From: Verrucomicrobiota bacterium | Lineage (GTDB): Bacteria > Verrucomicrobiota > Verrucomicrobiia > Opitutales > Opitutaceae | Reading direction: 5' to 3' | DNA length: 64,000 nt | NCBI GenBank assembly: GCA_016222805.1 | Contig: JACRQG010000013.1 | Coordinates: 248,001-312,000 of the forward strand | In this document: piece by piece, positions 18,809-27,791 of the stretch | How the letters are laid out: each line of letters opens with the position of its first letter | Numbering within the stretch: position 1 is the first letter of the stretch | Notes under the pieces: model-generated | Seen by the model: only the letters and a program-made list of their open reading frames with translations | What the model was told of the DNA's origin: nothing | Databases searched by the model: none | Made by a program: the position numbers and the translations under genes

Positions 18809-19264
18809 TCACCCGAGCTTGACTTCGACCGGTCGCGGCTGGGCTTTCGCCTCCTTGTTCAAGTGAACCGTCAGGATGCCATCCTTGAACTCGGCGCTGA
18901 CCTTCTCCGGACTGGTGTCCGCCGGCAGCGAGAAGCTGCGCGCAAAGCTACCGTAGGTGCATTCCACCCGATGGTACCTCCGGCCTTTCTCCTCTTTCTC
19001 GAACTTGCGTTCGCCACTGATGGTGAGCGTGCCCTCCTGCGCCGTGACCTTGACGTCCTCCTTTCTCACCTCCGGTAACTCGGCCTTGATCCGGTACTCC
19101 ACGTCGTCCTCGCTGATGTCGACGAGCGGGGCCCATTCGGCCACCGCAATCGGTTCCTGCTGGCCCTCTGGCCAGTGCGTGGGCGTGCGATTGAGCAGGT
19201 TGCCGAGGCTGAGTTCCAGGGCTTCCAGCTGTTTTCTCTGTTTCCAGCGGGTTAGTGCATTCAT
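18809..19264 (-). CDS. Small heat-shock protein Hsp20/IbpA
   Basis: ATP-independent holdase. The 151-aa protein has the alpha-crystallin domain (about 42-140): APLVDISEDDVEYRIKAELP, VRKEDVKVTAQEGTLTISGER, GSFARSFSLP and the conserved FKDGILTVHLNK with a G-I-L core. The ATG at 19264 is preceded by AAAAGGAACC. First gene of an operon hsp20-baeRF-oxidoreductase (-repeat protein). Element A lies 130 nt upstream on the same strand, so this operon is probably a target of that system. Confidence 0.95.
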   Translation of the reverse strand: MNALTRWKQRKQLEALELSLGNLLNRTPTHWPEGQQEPIAVAEWAPLVDISEDDVEYRIKAELPEVRKEDVKVTAQEGTLTISGERKFEKEEKGRRYHRVECTYGSFARSFSLPADTSPEKVSAEFKDGILTVHLNKEAKAQPRPVEVKLG

Positions 19265-19647
19265 GGTTCCTTTTTGTGGGCGGTGGCGGTTTCACGCCCA
19301 AGGGGGGCCGCCCTTTAAGGGTCCGGACTTCGGCGGTCATCCCGTGGCGCGCGATTCTCGTCGGCAGGAGGATAACCCTGCTTTCAGCGGCGCCCCAATA
19401 CCTTGTTGGCATGGGGCCAATACGCGCCGGCTATCGCGCCCCGGGGGGCGACGCGGACCCGGCCCCGGGAGCGAGGGTGAGAGGGGCGGAAGTCCGCCCG
19501 CCCTGGCCGGGTGCCGCGACGGTCTCTCGTGATCCGCCTCCGCCCGATCAGGCGTCGTGGCCTGCCGGAGTCTGCCGGGTGAAGAGATCGTCGAGGGTAC
19601 CGGAACCGCCGACAGAACGCTGGCGCGCTCTGGGAGCGGCCGTGAGC
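19265..19647 (-). other. 383-nt intergenic region with element A
   Basis: Between the hsp20 start and the LysR stop. It contains regulatory element A (19395-19434), the presumed 130-nt hsp20 leader with a GC-rich tract at 19297-19330, and no open frame I would support. Confidence 0.5.
19395..19434 (-). promoter_or_regulatory. Conserved 40-nt regulatory element, copy A
   Basis: Read on the minus strand it starts ATAGCCGG and ends AACAAGGTATTGG, with GTATTGG also at 12-18, giving a direct repeat 22 nt apart. It points at hsp20 (start 19264), 130 nt away. Ends and length are identical to the other four copies. Confidence 0.72.
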
Positions 19648-20550
19648 TCAGGTTCGGACCATCGCTTCCGCTTTTACGACCTCGATGTACTGCGCCAGGG
19701 CCTTTGAACGGTTGCTGCTGTGCCAGGCGATCCAGAAATCCGCCCGCGCGGTCGGGGCCAGGGGACGGAAGACGACGCCCGGATGGGGGAGGTGGCGGAT
19801 CTGCTCGCGCGCGAGGGTGACGCCCAACCCTTCCGCCACGAAGGTCATCAGGCCCGCCTCGAACTCCACATCCTGCAGAACCCGGGGGGTGAAGCCGGCT
19901 TCCGCGCAGAGGGCTGACAACCAGTCGCGCGAGCCGGGGTGAGTCTGTTCGGACAGTGCCACAAAGAAATACGGTTTGAGATCCCGCAGGAGGATGGTCC
20001 GTTTCCGGGCCAGGGGGTGCCCGGCCTGCAGGACGACGACGACCTGGTGATGGGCGACGCATTCCCAGGTGAGCATGCCGGGGTTCTGTGCGCTGGCCGG
20101 CGGACGCAGGCCGACAAACCCCAGGTCGATCTTCCGCGCCTCGAGGGCGCGAAGCTGTTCGGCGGGGGACATGTCGAACAGATTCACGGCAATCTCCGGC
20201 CGGACTCGATAGAAGGTGGCGAGGGTTCCCGGCAGGAGGTCGAAGTTGAACCGGAACAGGTAGCCGAGATTCAGCTGGCCGGACTCACCGCGGCTAAAGC
20301 GCTGCACCGCCTCGACGCTTTCGAGACTCAGGGTCACGAGCCGCCGGGCATCCACCAGAAAACTCCGGCCCTCGTCGGTGAGAGTGATTCGGCTCTTGCT
20401 GCGATCCAGCAGCCGGACCCCCAGTTCTTCCTCCAGGCTCTGGATTTGCCGCGTGAGCGACGGCTGGGCCACGTGCAGTCGTTCCGCCGCACGGGTGAAG
20501 TTAAGTTCATCCGCCACCGCCACGAAATAGCGCAGGTGACGCAGTTCCAT
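19648..20550 (-). CDS. LysR-family transcriptional regulator
   Basis: 300-aa regulator. The N-terminal winged HTH is textbook (MELRHLRYFVAVADELNFTRAAERLHVAQPSLTRQIQSLEEELG), followed by a periplasmic-binding-protein-like effector domain. The ATG at 20550 begins the conserved HTH; the open frame upstream to 20754 runs through element C and is not coding. It diverges from the radical SAM gene at 20837. LysR proteins often control the divergent neighbour, so that gene is a candidate target; the effector cannot be inferred. Confidence 0.92.
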   Translation of the reverse strand: MELRHLRYFVAVADELNFTRAAERLHVAQPSLTRQIQSLEEELGVRLLDRSKSRITLTDEGRSFLVDARRLVTLSLESVEAVQRFSRGESGQLNLGYLFRFNFDLLPGTLATFYRVRPEIAVNLFDMSPAEQLRALEARKIDLGFVGLRPPASAQNPGMLTWECVAHHQVVVVLQAGHPLARKRTILLRDLKPYFFVALSEQTHPGSRDWLSALCAEAGFTPRVLQDVEFEAGLMTFVAEGLGVTLAREQIRHLPHPGVVFRPLAPTARADFWIAWHSSNRSKALAQYIEVVKAEAMVRT

Positions 20551-20621
20551 ATCCAGGACCCTAATATTCCCGGGGCGCGTTGTGCTCAACCCGAAAGCAC
20601 CTTTTTCCCGCCTTTGGGCCA

Positions 20622-20661
20622 ATAGCTGCCGGGCATGGTCACCCAAGAAAAAAGGTATTGG
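20622..20661 (+). promoter_or_regulatory. Conserved 40-nt regulatory element, copy C
   Basis: Starts ATAGCTGCC and ends AAAAAAGGTATTGG, with GGCATGG at 11-17 and CCAAG at 22-26. Located between the divergent LysR gene and the radical SAM gene and oriented to the latter, whose ATG is 175 nt downstream. Confidence 0.7.
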
Positions 20662-20836
20662 CCGGCTTCCGATGACCGGAGGAGAATGGAGCGATGATGC
20701 GGAGAGCGTACGGCAACCGATGTCTTCCCCAACGGCACGAGACCGTCGTCGCAACCGCGCCCGTGCTATCCGTTGGCGATGCGGCCGGGCCGGGATTCGG
20801 GCGCCTGCAGGGTTACTCGTGCGGGGGTCTCCGACG

Positions 20837-22336
20837 ATGAACGCGCTTCTCCTCTATCCCGAGTTTCCGTCCACCTTCTGGAGCTTCAAGCATGCGTTGA
20901 AGTTCATCTGCAAACGCGCCTCGCTGCCGCCGCTCGGGCTCCTCACGGTTGCGGCTCTGCTGCCGCGCTCCTGGCGTCTCCGTCTGGTCGATCTGAACGT
21001 GCGTGCGCTTTCCGATCGTGATCTGGCGTGGGCCGATCTCGTGTGCCTCAGTGCGATGATGGCGCAGGGCGCCTCGGCGCGGGCGGTGATCGCGCGCTGC
21101 CGCGCCGCGGGCAAGATTATCATCGCGGGCGGCCCGCTCTTTACCAGCGCATCCGCGGACTTCCCGGAGGTGAATCATTTCGTGCTCAACGAGGCGGAAT
21201 TGACGCTGCCCGAGTTCCTCCATGATTTCGCGCGCGGGAGTCCCCGGCGCCTCTATGCAACCGCCCAGTTTGCCGACATTCGCCAGAGCCCGACGCCTCG
21301 CTGGGACCTCGCCGAGGTGCGACGGTATGCGTCTTTGTCGCTCCAGTTCTCGCGGGGCTGCCCGTTCGACTGCGAGTTCTGCGACGTCACCGCGAAGTTC
21401 GGCCGCCTGCCGCGCAGCAAGTCGGCGGACCAGGTCATCCGGGAATTGGAGGCGATCCGCACCACCGGCTGGCGAGGCCCGGTCTTCTTCGTCGACGACA
21501 ACCTGATCGGGAACAAGCGGGCCCTGCAGCTGGAACTGCTGCCGGCCTTGCGGGCGTGGCAGCGCGCCCAGCGCCACCGCTTCCCTTTCTTCACCGAAAC
21601 TTCCGTCAATGTGGCAGACGACGAGGGACTCCTGCACCAGCTGGCGGACGCAGGCTTCGACACGGTCTTCGTCGGAATCGAAACCCCGGATGCTGCGTCC
21701 CTCGCGGAATGCAACAAGCGCCAGAACCAGGGGCGCGACCTCCTGGCCGATGTGAAACGCATCCAGCGCGCCGGCCTGCAGGTCCAGGGCGGGTTCATCG
21801 TCGGCTTCGACAGCGACGTTCCGAGTGTCTTTCAGCGCCAGGTGGAGTTCATCCAGCAGAGCGGCATCGTGACAGCGATGGTGGGTCTGCTCAACGCCCT
21901 GCCCGATACCAAGCTCCATGCGCGACTCCAGCGGGAAGGCCGCCTGCTGGGCACGTCGACAGGCGACAACGTCGATGGCACGACGAACTTCAAACCGCGG
22001 ATGGCGATGGACCAGTTGATGGAGGGCTACCACTCGATCCTGCGCCGCATCTACGCGCCCGGGCCGTACTACCAGCGGATCCGGACCTTCCTGCGGGAGT
22101 ACCGGCGGCCGCGGGTCGCCGCCCCGCTCAGCTGGCGCCATGCCTTTGCGTTCGCCTGGTCGAGCGTGCGGTTGGGCCTCATCGGTTGCGAGCGCCTCCA
22201 GTACTGGCGGTTGATCGGCTGGACCCTCTGCCATCGACCGGCCCTGCTGCAACTGGCGGTGACGCTCTCGATCTATGGCCTGCATTTCCGCAAGTGCTGC
22301 GACGCCCTGGGGGCCGGATCCTCGGCCACTTCATAG
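20837..22336 (+). CDS. B12-binding-domain radical SAM protein (DUF4070 type)
   Basis: 499-aa enzyme. An N-terminal cobalamin-binding-like domain (about 1-140) precedes the radical SAM core with C175xxxC179xxC182 in SRGCPFDCEFCDVTAKFGR, which binds the 4Fe-4S cluster. FVDDNLIGNK, ETSVNVA and FVGIETP are strand motifs of the barrel; the tail (about 370-490) is the DUF4070 region. Related enzymes methylate or rearrange unactivated carbons, for example the hopanoid methylase HpnP; the substrate here is unknown. The ATG at 20837 is chosen because conserved sequence begins there (MNALLLYPEF). The stop overlaps the start of element D. Confidence 0.85.
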   Translation: MNALLLYPEFPSTFWSFKHALKFICKRASLPPLGLLTVAALLPRSWRLRLVDLNVRALSDRDLAWADLVCLSAMMAQGASARAVIARCRAAGKIIIAGGPLFTSASADFPEVNHFVLNEAELTLPEFLHDFARGSPRRLYATAQFADIRQSPTPRWDLAEVRRYASLSLQFSRGCPFDCEFCDVTAKFGRLPRSKSADQVIRELEAIRTTGWRGPVFFVDDNLIGNKRALQLELLPALRAWQRAQRHRFPFFTETSVNVADDEGLLHQLADAGFDTVFVGIETPDAASLAECNKRQNQGRDLLADVKRIQRAGLQVQGGFIVGFDSDVPSVFQRQVEFIQQSGIVTAMVGLLNALPDTKLHARLQREGRLLGTSTGDNVDGTTNFKPRMAMDQLMEGYHSILRRIYAPGPYYQRIRTFLREYRRPRVAAPLSWRHAFAFAWSSVRLGLIGCERLQYWRLIGWTLCHRPALLQLAVTLSIYGLHFRKCCDALGAGSSATS

Positions 22337-22372
22337 CTGCAGGGCATCGCTGACCAAGGAAGAAGGTATTGG
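22333..22372 (+). promoter_or_regulatory. Conserved 40-nt regulatory element, copy D
   Basis: Starts ATAGCTGC, whose TAG is the stop of the radical SAM gene, and ends AGAAGGTATTGG. GGCATCG at 11-17 and CCAAGG at 22-27 match copy E. It ends 32 nt before the osmC ATG, a promoter-like distance, and would drive the osmC-nfeD-slipin-hpt-phosphorylase series. Confidence 0.75.
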
Positions 22373-22404
22373 TACGGCAGCGCGGGGCGTGGGAAGGTAC
22401 ACTC

Positions 22405-22902
22405 ATGAAGCTGATCCTTCGACGGGCTGCAGTGCGTTGGACTGCCGGGAAGCGGGGCGACTTTCGCCTGGTGACGACCGACAGCGGGGCCCTGAGCCTG
22501 GCACCGTTCTCTTCAACTCTCCGGCAGAGCAATGTTTCGGATGGAAACACCGCCGTGCTCATCGCCGCGGCGCACGCAGCCAGCTTTTCACAGGCCCTGG
22601 CGCAGGAACTCGGGAAGGCGGCACTCCTGGGCGGCGACATTCTCACGTTGGCCCTGGTGACGATGGAGCTACTCCCGGCGGGATGGACGATGGTGAACAC
22701 CCATCTGAATGTCGTCGCTCGGTTGCCGCACGCGACGCAGGGCCGCTTTATCGATGCGGCAGTCCGGGCCAAGACTCTCTGCCCGGTTTCGCGCGCCTTA
22801 CGCGTCACCATTTCGATGAATGCCAAGCTCGAGCGGGAGGTCCGCCGCCGGAGGTCCGGGCGCAAGACCCCGCAGCCCGGAGTGACGGCACGAAAGGCGT
22901 AA
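22405..22902 (+). CDS. osmC: OsmC/Ohr-family protein lacking the first catalytic Cys
   Basis: OsmC-type proteins reduce organic hydroperoxides with two cysteines. This 165-aa protein aligns along its length: LSLAPFSSTLR, LIAAAHAASFSQALAQELG, and KTLCPVSRAL with the second Cys at residue 126. At the first Cys site (E. coli OsmC Cys59, in HAACFSM) it has Ser60, codon AGC. Peroxidase activity by the usual mechanism is therefore doubtful. The C-terminus is basic. GGGAAGG lies 9 nt before the ATG. It heads an operon; nfeD begins 14 nt downstream, and element D lies 32 nt upstream. Confidence 0.85.
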   Translation: MKLILRRAAVRWTAGKRGDFRLVTTDSGALSLAPFSSTLRQSNVSDGNTAVLIAAAHAASFSQALAQELGKAALLGGDILTLALVTMELLPAGWTMVNTHLNVVARLPHATQGRFIDAAVRAKTLCPVSRALRVTISMNAKLEREVRRRRSGRKTPQPGVTARKA

Positions 22903-22916
22903 CCAAAGGTCCCCCC

Positions 22917-24377
22917 ATGTGCCCCAACGCCAATCCAGCCCTCCTCGCCGACCCCCGGCGCCGTGAAGGCCACTGTGGCCTGGCCGCAGTCGGCGACAAC
23001 TCTGGCGGCGGGCGATTCTTCTGGCGCGCACCGGCCTCGGTCCAATGGGGTGCGCTGGCGCTGGTACTGGCCTGCCTACCGGTCGGCGCAGCCGAAACGG
23101 CGTTTGCCGCGGTCCCGGGGGTGGTGCACGTGATTCGCCTGGAGGGCGCGATCGGGCCAGCCGCCGCCAGCTATGTCGCGCGGGCGACGCAGGCCGCTGG
23201 TGCCGCGCGGGCTCAGTGCCTCATTGTCGAACTGGATACCCCCGGCGGCCTCCTCGATTCCACCAAGGCGATCGTCCAGGCGTTCTACGCGGCTGAGGTT
23301 CCGGTGGTGATCTTTGTCTCTCCGACTGGGGCCAATGCTGGCAGCGCCGGCTGCATCATCACCCTCGCCGCTGACGTCGCTGCGATGGCTCCCCACACGA
23401 GCATCGGGGCCGCCCATCCGGTTGAGCTCGGGAGCCCCGGGGGAGGAGCGTCCGACACCATCATGGCGAAGAAACTCGAGAACTTCACCTCCAGCTATGT
23501 CGAGGCCATCGCGGAGAAGCGCCATCGTAATGTGGCGTGGTCCATCGCCGCGGTGCGAGAGAGCGCCAGCATCACGGCAGAAACCGCGCTGGCGTCGCAC
23601 GTGATCGATGTTATCGCCCGCGACGTGCCCGATCTGCTGCGCCAGATCGACCGCCGGGAAGTGGGGGGACGTACCATGCGGACCCTGGGCGCCACGGTCG
23701 AACGCCTGCCGATGCTCATTCGCGAGCGGGTCTTTCAAACGCTGTGGCGGCCTGAGGTCATGTTCATTCTCATGTTGATCGCGATCTATGGGATCATCGG
23801 TGAACTGGGTAACCCGGGCGCGATTCTTCCCGGCGTGGCGGGCGCCGTTGCGTTGGTCCTGGTACTCTACATGGCCTCGGTCCTGCCGGTCACCACCGCA
23901 GGCCTCGCCTTGATCGGGTTGGCGATCGGTCTCTTCGTGGTGGACCTGTTTGCGGCCACCCATGGCATTCTCACCGCCGGGGGCATCGTGGCGTTCTTTC
24001 TCGGCTCGCTCCTGCTGTTTGACGGTGCGGGTCCGGCCTATCGCCTGCCGGTGGCGCTAATCCTTCCGGCCACTGTCGTGACGACGCTGTTTCTCGGCGG
24101 GGTGGTGGGTGCCGGGCTGCGGGCGCAAAAACTCCCGGTCCGCGCCGGGCGCGAGACTCTGCTGGGCCAGACCGTGCCGGCCCTGACCGCCATCAACGCC
24201 ACATCCGGCTGGGTCGTGATCGAGGGCGAGACCTGGGGGGCGCGGAGCGTTGTTCCGATCGAGGCGGGGCAGGCCGTGGAGGTCGTTGCGGCCCACGGCC
24301 TGGTCCTGCAGGTGGTCGCGACTCCCTTGGAGGTTCTATGCAAACAAAATTCTGGATCGATTTCCTCTCCTGGCTGA
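22917..24377 (+). CDS. NfeD-type membrane-bound serine protease
   Basis: Long-form NfeD (486 aa). Signal/anchor near residues 40-60, then a ClpP-class protease domain: [24 protein letters not shown], the nucleophile region [13 protein letters not shown], and a candidate catalytic Lys in IMAKKLENF. Several membrane helices follow (about 280-410), and an OB-fold NfeD domain ends the protein ([21 protein letters not shown]). The archaeal homologue cleaves stomatin, and the gene for the stomatin-like partner overlaps the last 40 nt. The start ATG at 22917 lies directly after osmC. Confidence 0.88.
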   Translation: MCPNANPALLADPRRREGHCGLAAVGDNSGGGRFFWRAPASVQWGALALVLACLPVGAAETAFAAVPGVVHVIRLEGAIGPAAASYVARATQAAGAARAQCLIVELDTPGGLLDSTKAIVQAFYAAEVPVVIFVSPTGANAGSAGCIITLAADVAAMAPHTSIGAAHPVELGSPGGGASDTIMAKKLENFTSSYVEAIAEKRHRNVAWSIAAVRESASITAETALASHVIDVIARDVPDLLRQIDRREVGGRTMRTLGATVERLPMLIRERVFQTLWRPEVMFILMLIAIYGIIGELGNPGAILPGVAGAVALVLVLYMASVLPVTTAGLALIGLAIGLFVVDLFAATHGILTAGGIVAFFLGSLLLFDGAGPAYRLPVALILPATVVTTLFLGGVVGAGLRAQKLPVRAGRETLLGQTVPALTAINATSGWVVIEGETWGARSVVPIEAGQAVEVVAAHGLVLQVVATPLEVLCKQNSGSISSPG

Positions 24378-25126
24378 TTCCCCTGATTGTGATCGGCACG
24401 ATTGTGCTGCCATCGGCCGTCCGCATCCTTCGCGAATACGAGCGCGGCGTCGTCTTCCGGCTCGGCAAGCTGCTGGGGGCGAAAGGCCCGGGCCTCGTGT
24501 TCCTGATTCCAATTGTCGACCGCATGGTCCGGATGGACCTGCGCGTTGTCACCATCGACGTTCCCAAGCAGGAGATGATGACGCGCGACAACGTGCCGGT
24601 GACCGTCGACGCCGTGGTCTACTTTCGCGTGGTCGATCCGGAAGCGGCGGTCGTCAAGGTCGAGCACTTTCTCAAGGCGAGTTCACTCATTGCACAGACC
24701 ACGCTCCGCAGCGTGATTGGCCAGGCCGAACTCGACGACCTGCTCGCCCGCCGCGACCGGATCAACCAGACGCTGCAGGAGATCATCGATCGGCAGACGG
24801 ATCCCTGGGGCGTCAAGGTCACCGCGGTCGAGGTCAAGGACGTGGTCCTGCCCGACGACATGAAACGCTCGATGGCCCGGCAGGCGGAGAGCGAGCGCGA
24901 GCGTCGTGCCAAGATCATCAGCGCCGAGGGCGAATACCAGGCGGCGGAGAAGCTCGTGCAGGCCGCGGCCATGATCACCACCCAGCCCATCGCCCTGCAG
25001 CTTCGTTTCCTGCAGACCATGCGTGAAATCTCCAGCGAGCACAACACGACGACATTCCTCCCGGTTCCCATCGACCTGTTCACTCCCTTCCTCAAGAGGA
25101 GCCTGGCGGAGCCGGCGAAGCAATGA
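24338..25126 (+). CDS. Slipin (stomatin-like SPFH protein)
   Basis: 262-aa SPFH/band-7 protein: one N-terminal membrane segment ([18 protein letters not shown]), then [30 protein letters not shown], the diagnostic opening, and the helical region [27 protein letters not shown]. Such proteins organise membrane microdomains and oligomerise; NfeD proteases are their usual partners. The start overlaps nfeD by 40 nt, which couples expression. It could be cleaved near its C-terminus, as in Pyrococcus; this is an inference from the pairing. Confidence 0.92.
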   Translation: MQTKFWIDFLSWLIPLIVIGTIVLPSAVRILREYERGVVFRLGKLLGAKGPGLVFLIPIVDRMVRMDLRVVTIDVPKQEMMTRDNVPVTVDAVVYFRVVDPEAAVVKVEHFLKASSLIAQTTLRSVIGQAELDDLLARRDRINQTLQEIIDRQTDPWGVKVTAVEVKDVVLPDDMKRSMARQAESERERRAKIISAEGEYQAAEKLVQAAAMITTQPIALQLRFLQTMREISSEHNTTTFLPVPIDLFTPFLKRSLAEPAKQ

Positions 25127-25287
25127 GGAGGGAGGCTGTCCGATCCCTGAGATCCAATGCAAGTAGTGATGACATCGCCGCGTTCTCCCTGGGCGGTGGC
25201 TGGCTCCGTCCGGAACCGCGGTCCTGGGCGCACCCCCCACGCGGCGGTGCGGCTCGTGCCCCTGCCTGCCGCCGGAATCCGCAAGCC

Positions 25288-25845
25288 ATGCCGCCGCAAG
25301 CCCAGAATCACCGGTTGAACGTGTCACACGTGCTGGTCTCCACCGAACGGATCCAGCAGCGGGTGGATGAGCTCGCCCGGCAGATCAGTCGCGACTACGC
25401 GACCGTCGGTGAGCCCCTGCTCGTGGGGGTGCTGCGGGGTGCCTTCATCTTCCTCGCCGACCTCACCCGCCGGCTGTCCGTGTCCCATACCGTCGACTTC
25501 ATGGCGCTGAGCAGCTACGATGGAAGACGTAATCTGGGCGAGGTCCGCCTCGTGATGGACCTGCGGGAACCCGTGCAGGGCCGGCATCTGCTGCTGGTGG
25601 AGGACATCATCGACAGTGGAAGAACGCTCGAATACCTCCACCGCATCCTCCAGACGCGACAGCCCGCCTCGATCCGCACCTGTGTGCTGGTGCGGAAAAG
25701 TCGCTCCGGTGGTGACGTTCCCGTCGACTACCTGGGCTTTGAGCTTCCGGATGTCTGGCTGGTTGGCTACGGCCTGGATTACGCTGACCGGCATCGCACG
25801 CTGCCGCATATTGCTGAACTCCGGGCGGAGACCGTTCCACCATGA
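25288..25845 (+). CDS. hpt: Hypoxanthine phosphoribosyltransferase
   Basis: Purine-salvage enzyme, 185 aa from ATG 25288. The PRPP loop is [17 protein letters not shown], with the flexible loop in FMALSSYDG and the base-binding end [17 protein letters not shown]. An in-frame ATG at 25123 overlaps the slipin stop (ATGA) and would add 55 poorly conserved residues; I prefer 25288 because family sequence starts just after it. A purine-salvage gene inside a stress operon is a recurring arrangement next to glucan phosphorylase, and may serve nucleotide recovery during dormancy (inference). Confidence 0.88.
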   Translation: MPPQAQNHRLNVSHVLVSTERIQQRVDELARQISRDYATVGEPLLVGVLRGAFIFLADLTRRLSVSHTVDFMALSSYDGRRNLGEVRLVMDLREPVQGRHLLLVEDIIDSGRTLEYLHRILQTRQPASIRTCVLVRKSRSGGDVPVDYLGFELPDVWLVGYGLDYADRHRTLPHIAELRAETVPP

Positions 25846-26045
25846 GCGCCGATCCGGCAGCGGCGCACACAAGGGCGCGAGATCACGGGCAGGGCGGTCT
25901 GGCGAGGATTGTCGCCGCGCACCTCGCGGGCTCCGGTGCCGTCTCCAGCCGATGTGGGGAAGGGGCAAGCCCTGTCCACGACCCGCCCCGCGCTCGGGCG
26001 GACTGGTCCGCTGCCAGGCGCTGCGGCGCCTGCTCGCTTCCATGA
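25842..26045 (+). CDS. Possible 67-aa protein between hpt and glucan phosphorylase
   Basis: Open frame whose start overlaps the hpt stop (ATGA) and whose stop overlaps the phosphorylase start (ATGA). The product has His/Ala-rich and Arg-rich parts and ends RRCGACSLP with a CxxC. No similarity recognised. The double 4-nt overlap argues for translation as a coupling cistron, but composition is unremarkable for GC-rich DNA and it may be a passive link. Confidence 0.35.
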   Translation: MSADPAAAHTRARDHGQGGLARIVAAHLAGSGAVSSRCGEGASPVHDPPRARADWSAARRCGACSLP

Positions 26046-27757
26046 GCCCACCGCCGCTTGTGGCGTATTTTTCGATGGAGATCGGCCTCAATCCGGCCAT
26101 GCCGACCTACGCTGGTGGCCTCGGGTTGCTGGCGGGCGATACGATTCGCTCGGCCGCCGATCTCAAGGTGCCGATGGTGGCGGTGACGTTGCTCCACCGA
26201 AAAGGCTACTTCACCCAGGTCCTCGACGAAAGGGGCTGGCAGACGGAGCGTCCGGTGGAGTGGCCCATCGAGCAGTTCTGCCGGGAATTGCCCGGGCGGG
26301 TGGAGGTGGAGATTGAAGGGCGGTCCGTGCAGCTGCGCGCGTGGGAATATCTCGTCACGGGTGTCGGCGGCCGCGAGGTTCCGGTCGTTTTGCTCGACAC
26401 CGACCTGCCGGAGAATGCGGCGTGGGACCGCACCTTGACGCATTACCTGTACGGAGGGGATTCCTGGTACCGGTTGTGCCAGGAAATCGTCCTCGGCGTC
26501 GGCGGGGTGCGGATGCTCCGCCGGCTGGGCTACCGGGAGATCCCGCGGTTCCACATGAATGAAGGCCACGCCGCGCTGCTCGGCCTGGAACTGCTGTCCG
26601 AGCGGGCGCAGCGCTTGGGACGAAAGGCATTTACCGACGACGATGTGCAGTCCATCCGCCGGCGCTGCGTGTTCACGACGCACACGCCGGTGCCCGCCGG
26701 TCATGACAAGTTCCCCCTGGAAACGGTGGTCCGTGCCCTCGGGCCGGTCGACTTCGCCGCGCATCAGGATGTGTTCTGCTGCGGAGGGGAACTCAACATG
26801 ACGTATCTTGCCCTGAATCTCAGCCACTACGTCAACGGCGTGGCCAAGAAACACGGCGAGGTTTCCCGGCTCCTGCTGCAACCGAAGGATGGTTTTCATC
26901 ATTACCAGATCGACCACATCACGAACGGTGTTCACCTCGCGACCTGGATCGCGCCGCCGTTTGCGGAGCTGTTTGACCGTCAGGTGGACGGCTGGCGTGA
27001 GGACAATGCGAGCTTGCGGGGAGCACTCAACATCCCGAAGGCGGAGGTATGGGAGGCGCACCTTCAGACCAAGACGCGGCTGCTCCGCGAGGTCAACCGG
27101 CGGACGGGCTCGGACTTCGACTTGGAGACCATCACGCTCGGCTTTGCCCGTCGGGCGGCGGCCTACAAGCGCGCCCCGCTCCTCCTCTCCGACGCGGCGG
27201 AGCTGAAACGCCTCGCGGCGGGCCCGGGGCGGCTGCAGATCCTCTACGCGGGCAAGGCGCATCCCCGCGACGATGCCGGCAAGCGGATCATCCAACAGAT
27301 TGCGCGGTCGCGCGACTCGCTCCGGCCGGAAGTGAGGTTGGCCTATCTCGAGGACTACGATTGGGAGCTGGCCCGGCTGCTCGTCGCAGGTGTGGACGTG
27401 TGGGTCAACACGCCGGAGCCTCCCCTGGAGGCGAGCGGGACCAGCGGGATGAAGGCGGCCCTCCATGGAGTGCCCAGCTTGAGCATCCTCGACGGCTGGT
27501 GGCTGGAGGGCTGCATCGAGCATGTCACCGGCTGGGCCGTGGGCGGGAATAGCCCACCCGGCGTCACCGCGGCGGCACGCGACGAACGCGATGCGGCCTC
27601 CTTGTACCAGAAACTGGGTGCGGTCATCCTCCCGACCTTCTACCAGCGACGCGACGACTGGTTGCGCATCATGTGCCACGCCATCGCGCTCAATGCCTCA
27701 CATTTCAACACGCAGCGGATGGTCCTGGAGTACGTCCTGAAGGCCTACTACGAATAG
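26042..27757 (+). CDS. Alpha-glucan phosphorylase (short GT35 type)
   Basis: Releases glucose-1-phosphate from glycogen or maltodextrin. The 571-aa protein is the short phosphorylase type (TIGR02094-like) without the DUF3417 N-terminal domain. Motifs: [51 protein letters not shown], and the PLP/phosphate region [19 protein letters not shown], whose Lys would hold PLP. It is the distal gene of the element D operon and converges with glgC (34-nt gap), a locus pairing glycogen breakdown with a defective-looking synthesis gene. Confidence 0.9.
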   Translation: MSPPPLVAYFSMEIGLNPAMPTYAGGLGLLAGDTIRSAADLKVPMVAVTLLHRKGYFTQVLDERGWQTERPVEWPIEQFCRELPGRVEVEIEGRSVQLRAWEYLVTGVGGREVPVVLLDTDLPENAAWDRTLTHYLYGGDSWYRLCQEIVLGVGGVRMLRRLGYREIPRFHMNEGHAALLGLELLSERAQRLGRKAFTDDDVQSIRRRCVFTTHTPVPAGHDKFPLETVVRALGPVDFAAHQDVFCCGGELNMTYLALNLSHYVNGVAKKHGEVSRLLLQPKDGFHHYQIDHITNGVHLATWIAPPFAELFDRQVDGWREDNASLRGALNIPKAEVWEAHLQTKTRLLREVNRRTGSDFDLETITLGFARRAAAYKRAPLLLSDAAELKRLAAGPGRLQILYAGKAHPRDDAGKRIIQQIARSRDSLRPEVRLAYLEDYDWELARLLVAGVDVWVNTPEPPLEASGTSGMKAALHGVPSLSILDGWWLEGCIEHVTGWAVGGNSPPGVTAAARDERDAASLYQKLGAVILPTFYQRRDDWLRIMCHAIALNASHFNTQRMVLEYVLKAYYE

Positions 27758-27791
27758 GAGGTCGGCGGGCGGCCGCGCGTTGGCCGCGGGA

